Assembly: GCA_905373325.1 (NCBI GenBank)
Contig: CAJPTB010000138.1
Location: 1 to 5,803, forward strand
Length of the DNA stretch: 5,803 nucleotides
Direction: 5' to 3'
DNA from: an uncultured Ancrocorticia sp.
Lineage (GTDB): Bacteria > Actinomycetota > Actinomycetes > Actinomycetales > Actinomycetaceae
Part shown: positions 1 to 5,312 of the stretch, piece after piece
Position numbering within the stretch: position 1 is the first letter of the stretch
How the letters are laid out: the number at the start of each line of letters is the position of its first letter
Translations under genes and position numbers: made by a program
The notes under the pieces: model-generated
The model's database searches: none
What the model saw: the letters and a program-made list of their open reading frames with translations, nothing else
What the model was told of the DNA's origin: nothing

Positions 1-306
1 CGCCACATCTTAACCGTGCGTGCAGCCACCACTCAGCTGCACGCCTCGGTTCCCTCGATCCCGGTGGAGAGCCCGGAGCATCGTCTCTTGGTCCTCGAAA
101 GGGACCACCCCTTGGGGACGATGGTTCAGGTCTACAACTTCACCGGCGAGACTGTGGCGCTGCGCCACGACGTCCTCGCCCGGCGGCTGGGCTTCGACGC
201 CCAAGAGCTCCTGGGCGGGTACTCCTGGGATCTGCGGCTCCCGCGCATTGATTTCGCGCCGTACCAGGCTGCCTGGTTCGTCTCGGCGGAGATCGCGGAT
301 CTGTAA
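1..306 (+). CDS. C-terminal fragment of a GH13 glycosidase, probably amylosucrase
   Basis: The reading frame is open from the left edge and ends in TAA at 304-306, so only the last 101 residues are present. The fragment reads as the end of the catalytic barrel and the C-terminal beta-sandwich of a GH13 enzyme. An early helix with LTVRAATTQLHA matches the usual '(L)RAATPxLH' segment. It is followed by VQVYNFTGETVAL, a beta strand typical of the C-terminal domain, and then a final LAPYxAxWF-like strand, here FAPYQAAWFV. This combination is most like amylosucrase, which transfers glucose from sucrose to a growing alpha-glucan and releases fructose. That function rests on resemblance only, because the catalytic Asp/Glu residues lie outside the window. 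Another sucrose- or trehalose-acting GH13 enzyme is possible. The GTG at 16 is not the start, because homology-like sequence continues upstream of it. Confidence 0.68.
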   Translation, partial: RHILTVRAATTQLHASVPSIPVESPEHRLLVLERDHPLGTMVQVYNFTGETVALRHDVLARRLGFDAQELLGGYSWDLRLPRIDFAPYQAAWFVSAEIADL

Positions 307-401
307 GCGGGTCCTCCTCCGGCGGGCGAACGTTGCTGAAATGCGGCGGGGCAACGCGGCAGGCGAGCGCTGCCGAGGTGCAGGAATGCGGCCTGATGCG
401 T

Positions 402-429
402 GTGGGCCCCGCGATCGGTCGGGGCCCAC
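402..429 (+). terminator. GC-rich hairpin downstream of the glycosidase gene
   Basis: A perfect 10-bp stem (GTGGGCCCCG at 402-411 pairing with CGGGGCCCAC at 420-429) encloses an 8-base loop, and two G-U wobbles can extend it. It starts 96 bases after the glycosidase stop and lies before the dps promoter region. Only a weak T content follows, so it would be a U-tract-poor terminator, as is common in GC-rich actinobacteria. A role in mRNA 3'-end protection is an alternative. Confidence 0.5.
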
Positions 430-521
430 GTTCGCGCGTTGAGGGAACGCCGCAGCCTCCAAACGGCGTCGGTGTGACGCGATAGCCTGATGTCGTGGTG
501 GACTCAACCGCCAAACAAGAA

Positions 522-582
522 TAAACTAGAATCATTCAAGTTTAAGAAGCGGGCGCGAATCCTGCGCTCGCGGAAAAAGGAG
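522..582 (+). promoter_or_regulatory. Probable dps promoter and leader with Shine-Dalgarno
   Basis: Positions 511-545 are the AT-rich island in an otherwise GC-rich intergenic region. TAGAAT at 527-532 matches the -10 consensus at five of six positions. No convincing -35 is seen (best is a weak TCAACC at 504-509), so an activator or alternative sigma factor may be needed. The leader carries a small hairpin (CGCGA 554-558 with TCGCG 568-572) directly before a strong AAAGGAG Shine-Dalgarno at 576-582, five bases from the ATG at 588. Confidence 0.45.
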
Positions 583-587
583 CGAAC

Positions 588-1046
588 ATGACTAACCAGC
601 AGCTTTCTCCCGTCGTCGAGAAGGCGCTTCAACAGGCCCTTGTCGATTTAACCGATCTCAGCCTGCTGGGCAAGCAGGCGCACTGGAACATCAAGGGCAC
701 ACGTTTCCGCGCGCTGCACTTGCAGCTTGACGAGATCGTCGACGAAGTCCGTGTGGCTTCCGACGACGTCGCCGAACGCCTTGCCGCCCTCGGCGGAGTT
801 CCCGACGCCCGCGCCGCGACCGTCGCGGCCTCCTCGGGCCTCAAGCAGTTCGACGCGAGCTTTCTCAGCGTGGACGAGGTTTACTCGCAGTTCGAGGAGC
901 TGCTCATGACGGTTTCCGACCGAATCAAGGCCACCTTGGACCCTGTCGACGACGTCGACCACCTGAGCAACGATATGCTCATCGGCATCGCCACGGGACT
1001 GGAGAAGCAGGCCTGGATGTTGAGGTCGGCCGCCGACAACCGCTGA
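588..1046 (+). CDS. dps: Dps, DNA-protecting ferritin-like protein
   Basis: This is a complete 152-residue Dps-family protein. Such proteins form 12-subunit shells that oxidise Fe(II), mainly with hydrogen peroxide, and store the ferric mineral, which protects DNA in starvation and oxidative stress. The signature KQAHWNIKG (29-37) and the segment FRALHLQLDEIVD (40-52) are clear. The intersubunit ferroxidase ligands are all present: H32, H44, D48, D59 and E63 align with E. coli H51, H63, D67, D78 and E82 at a constant offset of 19. The N-terminal tail is short and has only one lysine (K12) before the first conserved helix, so the Lys-rich DNA-binding tail of E. coli Dps is absent. DNA binding is therefore uncertain, while iron detoxification is well supported. 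The ATG start is set by AAAGGAG five bases upstream. The gene stands alone and converges with the ribokinase gene. Confidence 0.95.
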   Translation: MTNQQLSPVVEKALQQALVDLTDLSLLGKQAHWNIKGTRFRALHLQLDEIVDEVRVASDDVAERLAALGGVPDARAATVAASSGLKQFDASFLSVDEVYSQFEELLMTVSDRIKATLDPVDDVDHLSNDMLIGIATGLEKQAWMLRSAADNR

Positions 1047-1173
1047 GCTGCCGCGGGGCGGACTGGCCGACGCGCCGCGATCGGCGACGAACGGCAGTGA
1101 CGGCGCAAAGTCCGCTAGAACGCAGAGACCTGGGCGCACAATCGCACTGTTTGCGCTCTTTCGTTCGGCGAGG

Positions 1174-1192
1174 CTCCGGTTTCTCGCCGGAG
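1174..1192. other. Small hairpin preceding the main terminator
   Basis: CTCCGG at 1174-1179 pairs perfectly with CCGGAG at 1187-1192 around a 7-base loop. It lies 7 bases before the strong terminator stem, giving two hairpins in series after dps. No U-tract follows, so it may aid pausing or protect the mRNA end rather than terminate by itself. Confidence 0.4.
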
Positions 1193-1199
1193 GATCCGC

Positions 1200-1230
1200 A
1201 AGGCCGGGGGCACGTCGCCCCCGGCCTTTC
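1200..1230. terminator. Strong rho-independent terminator between convergent genes
   Basis: A perfect 13-bp stem (1200-1212 with 1218-1230) encloses the 5-base loop ACGTC. It is flanked by A residues on the left arm and TTT on the right arm, so it can work in both directions. It lies about 155 bases past the dps stop, with the ribokinase gene ending at 1373 on the opposite strand, so it probably serves dps first. It is the strongest inverted repeat I see in the window. Confidence 0.82.
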
Positions 1231-1251
1231 AATGTCCGTGCACCGCGTGTT

Positions 1252-1348
1252 TCGGTTTGGCGCGCGCCCTCGTGTACCGTGCACTTCGGTTCGGCGCGCG
1301 CCCTCGTGTACCGTGCGCCTAGTTTTGGCGTGCGGCCTCGTTAACGTG
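1252..1348. repeat. 34-bp tandem repeat, about three copies
   Basis: Two nearly identical units lie head to tail at 1252-1285 and 1286-1319 (period 34). They differ at a single base over most of their length. A third, degraded unit of about 33 bases runs to 1348, and a partial match (TGTCCGTGCAC) precedes the array at about 1234-1244. Each good unit holds the 10-base palindrome GGCGCGCGCC followed by CTCGTGTACCGTGC. No gene covers the array. It fills most of the space between the terminator and the 3' end of the ribokinase gene. With the terminator, this accounts for the 1047-1372 gap; I see no RNA gene or small ORF worth calling there. Confidence 0.85.
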
Positions 1349-1372
1349 ATCGCCCCTTGACGCGAGTTTCGC

Positions 1373-2350
1373 TCAGTCAGTTTTTGCCATGAACTCTTCG
1401 CGGGTGGCATACGAGGTTTGGGTTCCCAGCCTCGTCACGGAGTCGGCTGCGTAACGGCATGCGGCGGTCAGCGCCGATTCGACGTCGCCGGGGGCCGCCA
1501 TGTCGCGGTCGGAGCTTGCCGAATCGCCGCCGGTCAAATCGCCGCCGGTCAAATCGTTGCCGGAGACGAGGCAGTGGCTGAAGCAGCCGATGAAAGCGTC
1601 GCCGGCGCCCGTGGTGTCGACGGCGGCGACGGGTGCGGCGGGAATTCGTTTCGTCTGCGATTCGTTGATCCACAGGGCTCCGCGCGAACCCAGCGTGACC
1701 ACGATGTTGCGGATTCCGGCGTCGAGCAGGCTCCGCGCCGCCTCCTCCGCCTGTTCGGGGTTTTCCACCGGCATGCCGGTCAGCAGCGCCAGCTCCGACT
1801 CGTTCGGCATGAAATAGTCGCACCCCTTGATGTGGTCCAGGTCCAGCTCGGGATGCGCGGGGGCGGGGTTGAGGAGAACCGGTATCCCTCGCGCGTTGCC
1901 GAATTCGATCGCCGCATAGACCGTTTCGAGGGGGATTTCGAGCTGGAGCACGATGAGCTTGGTTTTAGCGAGATCCTCGGCGGCGTCGGCGACGTCCTCG
2001 GGCGAAAGGAGGCCGTTGGCGCCCTTGACGATGAGGATCGAGTTGCGACCTTCGGGGTCCACAAAGATCGGCGCGACGCCGGAGGACGCTTCGGTTCTCA
2101 GCACGTGTGCGGTGTCCACGCCGTTTGCGGCGAAGTTCGCGACGGTGTTTTCCGCGAATACGTCGTTGCCGACTCTGGTGAGCATGAGCACGCTCGAACC
2201 GAGCCGCGCGGCCGCAATCGCCTGGTTTGCCCCCTTCCCTCCGCAGCCCATCTGGAATTTCGGCGCTTCGAGGGTCTCGCCCTCGCGGGGCATTCGGTTG
2301 ATATAAGTGATGAGATCGACGTTGTTCGAGCCGATGACCGCGATGTCCAT
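1373..2350 (-). CDS. rbsK: Ribokinase (PfkB family) with a low-complexity insertion
   Basis: This 325-residue cytoplasmic PfkB-family sugar kinase is best read as ribokinase, which phosphorylates ribose to ribose 5-phosphate with ATP. The substrate-side motif GGKGANQA is at 37-44, NPAPAHPE starts at 161, the NxxE metal motif is N183/E186 (PNESEL), the ATP-side TLGSRG is at 219-224, and DTTGAGDAF at 245-253 holds the catalytic base D251. The C-terminal SVTRLGTQTS is typical of RbsK. The start ATG at 2350 has AGGAG four bases upstream (2355-2359). It is longer than usual (about 309 residues in E. coli) because residues about 265-289 form a Gly/Asp/Ser-rich insertion after the GAGDAF helix, including a repeated DLTGG. 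No ribose transporter or regulator is visible beside it. Another pentose or nucleoside-derived sugar is possible, but the motifs fit ribokinase best. Confidence 0.92.
   Translation of the reverse strand: MDIAVIGSNNVDLITYINRMPREGETLEAPKFQMGCGGKGANQAIAAARLGSSVLMLTRVGNDVFAENTVANFAANGVDTAHVLRTEASSGVAPIFVDPEGRNSILIVKGANGLLSPEDVADAAEDLAKTKLIVLQLEIPLETVYAAIEFGNARGIPVLLNPAPAHPELDLDHIKGCDYFMPNESELALLTGMPVENPEQAEEAARSLLDAGIRNIVVTLGSRGALWINESQTKRIPAAPVAAVDTTGAGDAFIGCFSHCLVSGNDLTGGDLTGGDSASSDRDMAAPGDVESALTAACRYAADSVTRLGTQTSYATREEFMAKTD
1523..1552 (-). repeat. Perfect 15-bp in-frame tandem duplication inside rbsK
   Basis: The 15-base unit at 1523-1537 is repeated exactly at 1538-1552, and the first four bases occur again at 1553-1556. 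On the coding strand it gives the pentapeptide DLTGG twice followed by D (residues 266-276). The frame is kept because the unit is five codons. It lies in the non-conserved insertion, so replication slippage is a likely origin. Confidence 0.95.
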
Positions 2351-2361
2351 GTTTCTCCTGT

Positions 2362-2398
2362 CGTTTAGACGCTGCAGCGCTTGGGTGCGCTTAGACGC
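2362..2398 (-). promoter_or_regulatory. Possible operator region upstream of rbsK
   Basis: Two 11-base direct repeats, CGTTTAGACGC (2362-2372) and CGCTTAGACGC (2388-2398), differ at one base and start 26 bases apart. The perfect 10-base palindrome CGCTGCAGCG (2370-2379) overlaps the first. They begin just upstream of the rbsK Shine-Dalgarno, so a regulator bound here could block transcription. The sites do not clearly match a known operator, and no regulator gene is in view. Confidence 0.3.
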
Positions 2399-2527
2399 GA
2401 CGACGCTCTAGTGCGCGACGGCCTGCCGAGTCGCTTGCGTTGGGCGAACCTCCAGACCCGATATCCGCCGCGCAGCTGCGACCTCGGCCGCGGCCTGGTT
2501 CGAGAAGCGCCGTCGTCGCCGCTTTCG

Positions 2528-2564
2528 AAAAAGTCTAGCCGAACCGGCCTTCGGGGAGCCTCCC
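2528..2564 (-). terminator. Possible terminator of the polyamine cassette
   Basis: Read on the minus strand, just after the transferase stop, there is a small GGGA/TCCC hairpin (2554-2564), then CCGAA-GGCCGG-TTCGG (2554-2539). A few bases later comes a run of five T (2532-2528). The stems are short (4 and 5 bp) and share a base, so this is a modest candidate. The position between cassette end and rbsK, with the T-run, supports termination here and separate transcription of rbsK. Confidence 0.42.
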
Positions 2565-2574
2565 AACCCGAGGG

Positions 2575-4101
2575 TCAGTAGTAACGCCACTGCCGCATGT
2601 CGGACTCGTAGGCGTCGATGATCCGCGGCTCGAGCAGGGTCGAAACCTCGGTTTTCGGCACTTTCGGCGGCTGCGTGCGGATCATGAAGGCAAGCAGCTC
2701 CTTGTTCTGATAGGAGGTGCCCGGAGCCAGCGGCTGCTTGAGGAGCGCGCTCGGATTCTTCGTCGAAAGGACGAATCCCCACTCTCCGAAAGAGGGAATG
2801 TTGTGCGAGAAGGGGAAGACGGCGTATCCGGATTGGCCCGCGCGGACCGTGTTCGCCACGATGTGGAATGCGTGCGGGCTGAAGAAAGACGACGTCGCCT
2901 GGGTGACCATGACCCCCTTTGGACTCAGCCTTTCGGAGACATTTCGGTAAAACTGTTTCGAGTAAAGCTTGGCCATCCGCTCGTTCGAGGGGTCGACGAG
3001 GTCGATGAGAACGGCGTCGTACGTGCCTTTCGCGTCGTCGACGAAGCGAAAGGCGTCGGCGTTGACCACCTTGACGCGCGGATCGCTCAGCGCCCCTTTG
3101 TTGACCTCCTTGAGCAGACGGTTGTTTCTCGCGAGGTCCGTGACTTTCGCGTCGATGTCGACGACGGTCACCCGTCTGACGCTGGGGTACTTGAGAAGCT
3201 CGCGAGCCAACAGCCCGTCGCCCCCGCCGAGTACGAGGACGTTGCGCGGGTCCTTGACGGACGTCAAGGCGCTGGCTGCCAAGGTCTCGTGGTAGCGGAC
3301 CTCGTCGAGGCTGGAAAACTGCAGCTGGCGATTGAGGTAGAGGCGCAGATCCTCGCCGTATTTCGTGACGACGATCTTCTGGTAGGGAGACTGCTCGTAA
3401 ACGAGGACGGGGTCCCGGTAGGCCTCGGCGTCGATCGCCTTCTCGAAGTAGCTTGCGCCGGCGAACATCCCCAGAAGCGCGACCGCGACGGCGATGCTCG
3501 AGGCGAGAAGCCTCTTTGAGCTTTTCAGTCTGAAGAGGATGGCGACTGCGACGGCGATGTTGAGTGTGGCCACAAGGTAGGCGCTGCGCATGAGCCCCAG
3601 TTGGGGAAGCAAAAGCAAGGGGAAGACGAGCGAAGCCACGAGGGCCCCGAAGTAGTCGATGGCCAGCACCTTGCTCAGCAGCTCAACCGACGACTTTCGC
3701 CCGAAGGCTGCGAACATCTTCACCAGCAGGGGGATTTCCAGGCCGATGAGGACGCCGATCGCCAGGCTTATGGCGGAAAAGGCGGCCCAGTGCAGCTTGG
3801 TGAACGTGAAAGCCAGGTGAAGGATGAGGACCGAGTTTCCGCCGATGAACCCCAGGGCGATCTCGTTGACCGCGAAGCTCGTGGAAGGCCGCCAGCGGAT
3901 GTATTTGACCAGCAGCGAGCCGATGCCCATCCCAAAAAGGGTGATGCCCGTCGCGAGGCTGAAGCTGGTGATCGAGTCGCCGATGAGGTACGACGCCGTC
4001 GTCCCGAGGATCAGCTCGTAAACCAAACCGCCGACGGCGACGAGCAGCGCGGCCGCGAAAAGGGTGGTGTTCTCCGCGCGGGACGCCTTCGAGTCGGGCA
4101 T
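2575..4101 (-). CDS. speE: Membrane-bound polyamine aminopropyltransferase (spermidine synthase family)
   Basis: This 508-residue protein joins an N-terminal membrane domain to a C-terminal aminopropyltransferase domain, which moves the aminopropyl group of decarboxylated SAM to an amine and releases methylthioadenosine. About seven hydrophobic helices are seen (roughly 13-36, 44-66, 77-103, 105-130, 146-168, 171-191, 197-217). The catalytic part shows SPYQKIVV (238-245), the donor-site GGGDG (292-296), VVDID (313-317), D349 (NADAF), and YDAVLIDLVDP (361-371). D367 and D370 match the two acceptor-side acidic residues of spermidine synthases. SLDEVRYHE (264-272) is also typical. It is much longer than soluble SpeE (about 290 residues) because of the membrane part. 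The ATG overlaps the TGA of the DUF350 gene in TGATG, so translation is probably coupled. The acceptor, putrescine or something else, cannot be read from the sequence. Confidence 0.9.
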   Translation of the reverse strand: MPDSKASRAENTTLFAAALLVAVGGLVYELILGTTASYLIGDSITSFSLATGITLFGMGIGSLLVKYIRWRPSTSFAVNEIALGFIGGNSVLILHLAFTFTKLHWAAFSAISLAIGVLIGLEIPLLVKMFAAFGRKSSVELLSKVLAIDYFGALVASLVFPLLLLPQLGLMRSAYLVATLNIAVAVAILFRLKSSKRLLASSIAVAVALLGMFAGASYFEKAIDAEAYRDPVLVYEQSPYQKIVVTKYGEDLRLYLNRQLQFSSLDEVRYHETLAASALTSVKDPRNVLVLGGGDGLLARELLKYPSVRRVTVVDIDAKVTDLARNNRLLKEVNKGALSDPRVKVVNADAFRFVDDAKGTYDAVLIDLVDPSNERMAKLYSKQFYRNVSERLSPKGVMVTQATSSFFSPHAFHIVANTVRAGQSGYAVFPFSHNIPSFGEWGFVLSTKNPSALLKQPLAPGTSYQNKELLAFMIRTQPPKVPKTEVSTLLEPRIIDAYESDMRQWRYY

Positions 4102-4364
4102 CAGCTGCTGATCGTCCCCGCGATGATGATCGCAGTGGCTATGGCCAGCCCCGCGATCGCCACTCCCATTCCCACGTTGTCGTCTTTGACGAGCTCTTTG
4201 CGAATGTCGAGTTTGAACAGAAAGTTGGTGACGACCGCGAAGAGGATGAGCAGCGCGAAGCCGAGAACGGCGTAGAGGATCGTGCTCAGTATCGAGGCCC
4301 AGCCGAATCCGAAGGTGTCGACGTCGTGAAGCACGGTGTCCGCGAGGATCGTGGATGAGAACAT
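4101..4364 (-). CDS. DUF350 membrane protein, half-size (YjfL-like)
   Basis: This 87-residue protein has two membrane helices (about 23-50 and 64-84) joined by a short charged loop, KLDIRKELVKDDN (51-63). The DDNxxxGVAIAGLAIA stretch at 61-76 is the hallmark of DUF350, the family of E. coli YjfL. Most members I know of carry two such hairpins (about 130 residues); this one has a single unit. The positive loop suggests both termini face outward. The function of DUF350 is unknown. It is repeatedly found near aminopropyltransferases or ATP-grasp enzymes of the glutathionylspermidine synthetase type, which suggests a membrane partner in polyamine-linked chemistry. AAAGGA at 4370-4375 is a good Shine-Dalgarno for the ATG at 4364. 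The stop overlaps the transferase start by one base. Confidence 0.82.
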   Translation of the reverse strand: MFSSTILADTVLHDVDTFGFGWASILSTILYAVLGFALLILFAVVTNFLFKLDIRKELVKDDNVGMGVAIAGLAIATAIIIAGTISS

Positions 4365-4390
4365 GGATTTCCTTTCGTGTGCAATAGGCT

Positions 4391-4445
4391 GCGGGTGTAA
4401 AAGAGGCTGCAGACGGATGTAAATGCGCGGGTGTGGAAAAGAGGC
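4391..4445 (-). repeat. Direct repeats in the DUF4178-DUF350 spacer
   Basis: GCGGGTGTAAAAGAGGC (4391-4407) recurs as GCGGGTGTGGAAAAGAGGC (4427-4445), 36 bases on, differing by a two-base insertion. A weaker third copy, ACGGATGTAAATG (4413-4425), lies between them. They fill most of the only non-overlapping junction in the cassette. A regulatory site, an mRNA-processing site or a decayed repeat are all possible. Confidence 0.7.
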
Positions 4446-4451
4446 CGGCGA

Positions 4452-5312
4452 TTATTTCCCTATGCCGCCTCCGCCCCCGCCGTAGACGCTGCGTGGGCGG
4501 TATCCGCCGCCGTCGTTGTTGCTGTACCTGGGCCTGTAGACGGGGCGGTATCCGCCGCCGTCGTTGCCGTACCTGGGCCTGTAGACAGGGCGGTGATAGG
4601 GATAATAGCCGCCGTCTGGGTCGTAGGTGTTTTCGGTGTCGGTCCCGGGGCTGTAAGTGTCGTCGGTTTCGTCCTCGGTCGCCTTCGATGCGATGAAGCT
4701 GACGATGACAACGACGGCTATGACCGCGAGAATCATAGCGACGACGCCGAGCATGCCGGAGTATTTGCCCGAGCGCGGCAGGAGCCTCTTGCCGAAAAGG
4801 AGAATTTGGCTCTCCTCGCTCAGGATGGTTTTCGTGTAGCAGGCAAGCTCGGCGCCGTTGTACGTCTCAATGTTCAGTTGCCCCATGACGCCGTTGTCGT
4901 CGTGGTATCTGAGCACTGCGTAAGCGATTTTGTCGCCCGCGTGGACGTCGTAGCGCGTCGTCCCCTCCGTGGCCGTGACTTCGCCGACCGCAGCCTCTTC
5001 GACCTTCGCCCGGACGCTGGAACCTCCGGGGAGCGTGATGCGGATCCGTTCGCCGACGGTGAGCGTCTCGGGATTGGGAAGCTCCTCGGGCATGCGGATC
5101 GGCTCATAGAGGGAGATCTCGCGATTGAAGTGGTCGCATTCGAGCCAGACGTCTCCCTTGTTGAAGGAGATCAGTTCCCACTCTTCCCAGTCGTAGTAGC
5201 GATTGTCCTCGCGATCCCACGTTCTGAGACTCAGGTTTCCTCTGACCGTGTATGTGCCCTGCGAACCCTTCAGTTTCTCATTGAGGCCTAGCCGTACCTT
5301 TTTCTTCGACAT
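4452..5312 (-). CDS. DUF4178 protein with one membrane helix and a Gly/Tyr/Arg/Pro repeat tail
   Basis: This 286-residue protein has three parts. Residues about 15-175 resemble DUF4178: G-T-Y-T-V-R-G, then WEEWELISFNKGDVWLE (42-58), followed by a second beta-rich part with HAGDKIAYAV (124-133) and LNIETYNGAELACY (146-159). One membrane helix follows at about 185-208, preceded by GKRLLPRSGK, which places the folded domain in the cytoplasm. The tail is outside: acidic (209-231), then low complexity with VYRPRY twice and GGGYRP, ending in a glycine run. DUF4178 has no established biochemical role. I see no N-terminal zinc ribbon, which some relatives have. The ATG lies in TGATG with the speH stop, so coupling is likely. 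No strong Shine-Dalgarno is seen. The assignment rests on pattern resemblance and the neighbourhood. Confidence 0.75.
   Translation of the reverse strand: MSKKKVRLGLNEKLKGSQGTYTVRGNLSLRTWDREDNRYYDWEEWELISFNKGDVWLECDHFNREISLYEPIRMPEELPNPETLTVGERIRITLPGGSSVRAKVEEAAVGEVTATEGTTRYDVHAGDKIAYAVLRYHDDNGVMGQLNIETYNGAELACYTKTILSEESQILLFGKRLLPRSGKYSGMLGVVAMILAVIAVVVIVSFIASKATEDETDDTYSPGTDTENTYDPDGGYYPYHRPVYRPRYGNDGGGYRPVYRPRYSNNDGGGYRPRSVYGGGGGGIGK
4497..4594 (-). repeat. In-gene tandem repeat encoding the YRPVYRPRY tail
   Basis: A 48-base unit at 4497-4544 is followed by a second unit of 45 bases (4545-4589), which lacks one codon and is otherwise nearly identical. The start of a third copy (GGCGGT) follows at 4589-4594. 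On the coding strand each unit gives YRPVYRPRY plus an Asn/Asp and triple-Gly linker. All length changes are multiples of three. Confidence 0.85.

Noticed and set aside
331..356. CGTTGC/GCAACG hairpin after the glycosidase stop as a terminator
   Set aside because: A 6-bp stem with a 14-base loop and no T-run is weak; the hairpin at 402-429 is far stronger.
444..470. GGAAC followed by GCGTC as an ECF-type sigma promoter for dps
   Set aside because: Only short partial matches with a doubtful spacing; the AT-rich TAGAAT region nearer to dps is a better candidate.
10..507. Minus-strand frame across the glycosidase end and the intergenic region
   Set aside because: Arg/Pro-rich composition with no recognisable motif, overlapping a recognisable glycosidase C-terminus.
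1252..1348. CRISPR array
   Set aside because: The units are directly adjacent with no unique spacers, and no cas genes are present.
1373..2350. Idea that the kinase recycles methylthioadenosine from the aminopropyl reaction as a methylthioribose kinase
   Set aside because: Methylthioribose kinase belongs to a different fold; the motifs here are those of PfkB ribokinase, and a probable terminator separates it from the cassette.
1418..2368. Plus-strand 316-codon frame opposite rbsK
   Set aside because: The minus strand encodes a full ribokinase with all motifs; the opposite frame is a GC-rich shadow.
2803..3519. Plus-strand 238-codon frame opposite the aminopropyltransferase
   Set aside because: It lies antisense to the conserved catalytic domain and has no recognisable features of its own.
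4431..5291. Long plus-strand frame opposite the DUF4178 gene, with Val/Ala-rich repeats
   Set aside because: It is the antisense image of the repeat tail and domain. The minus-strand frame has the recognisable domain, membrane helix and coupled start.
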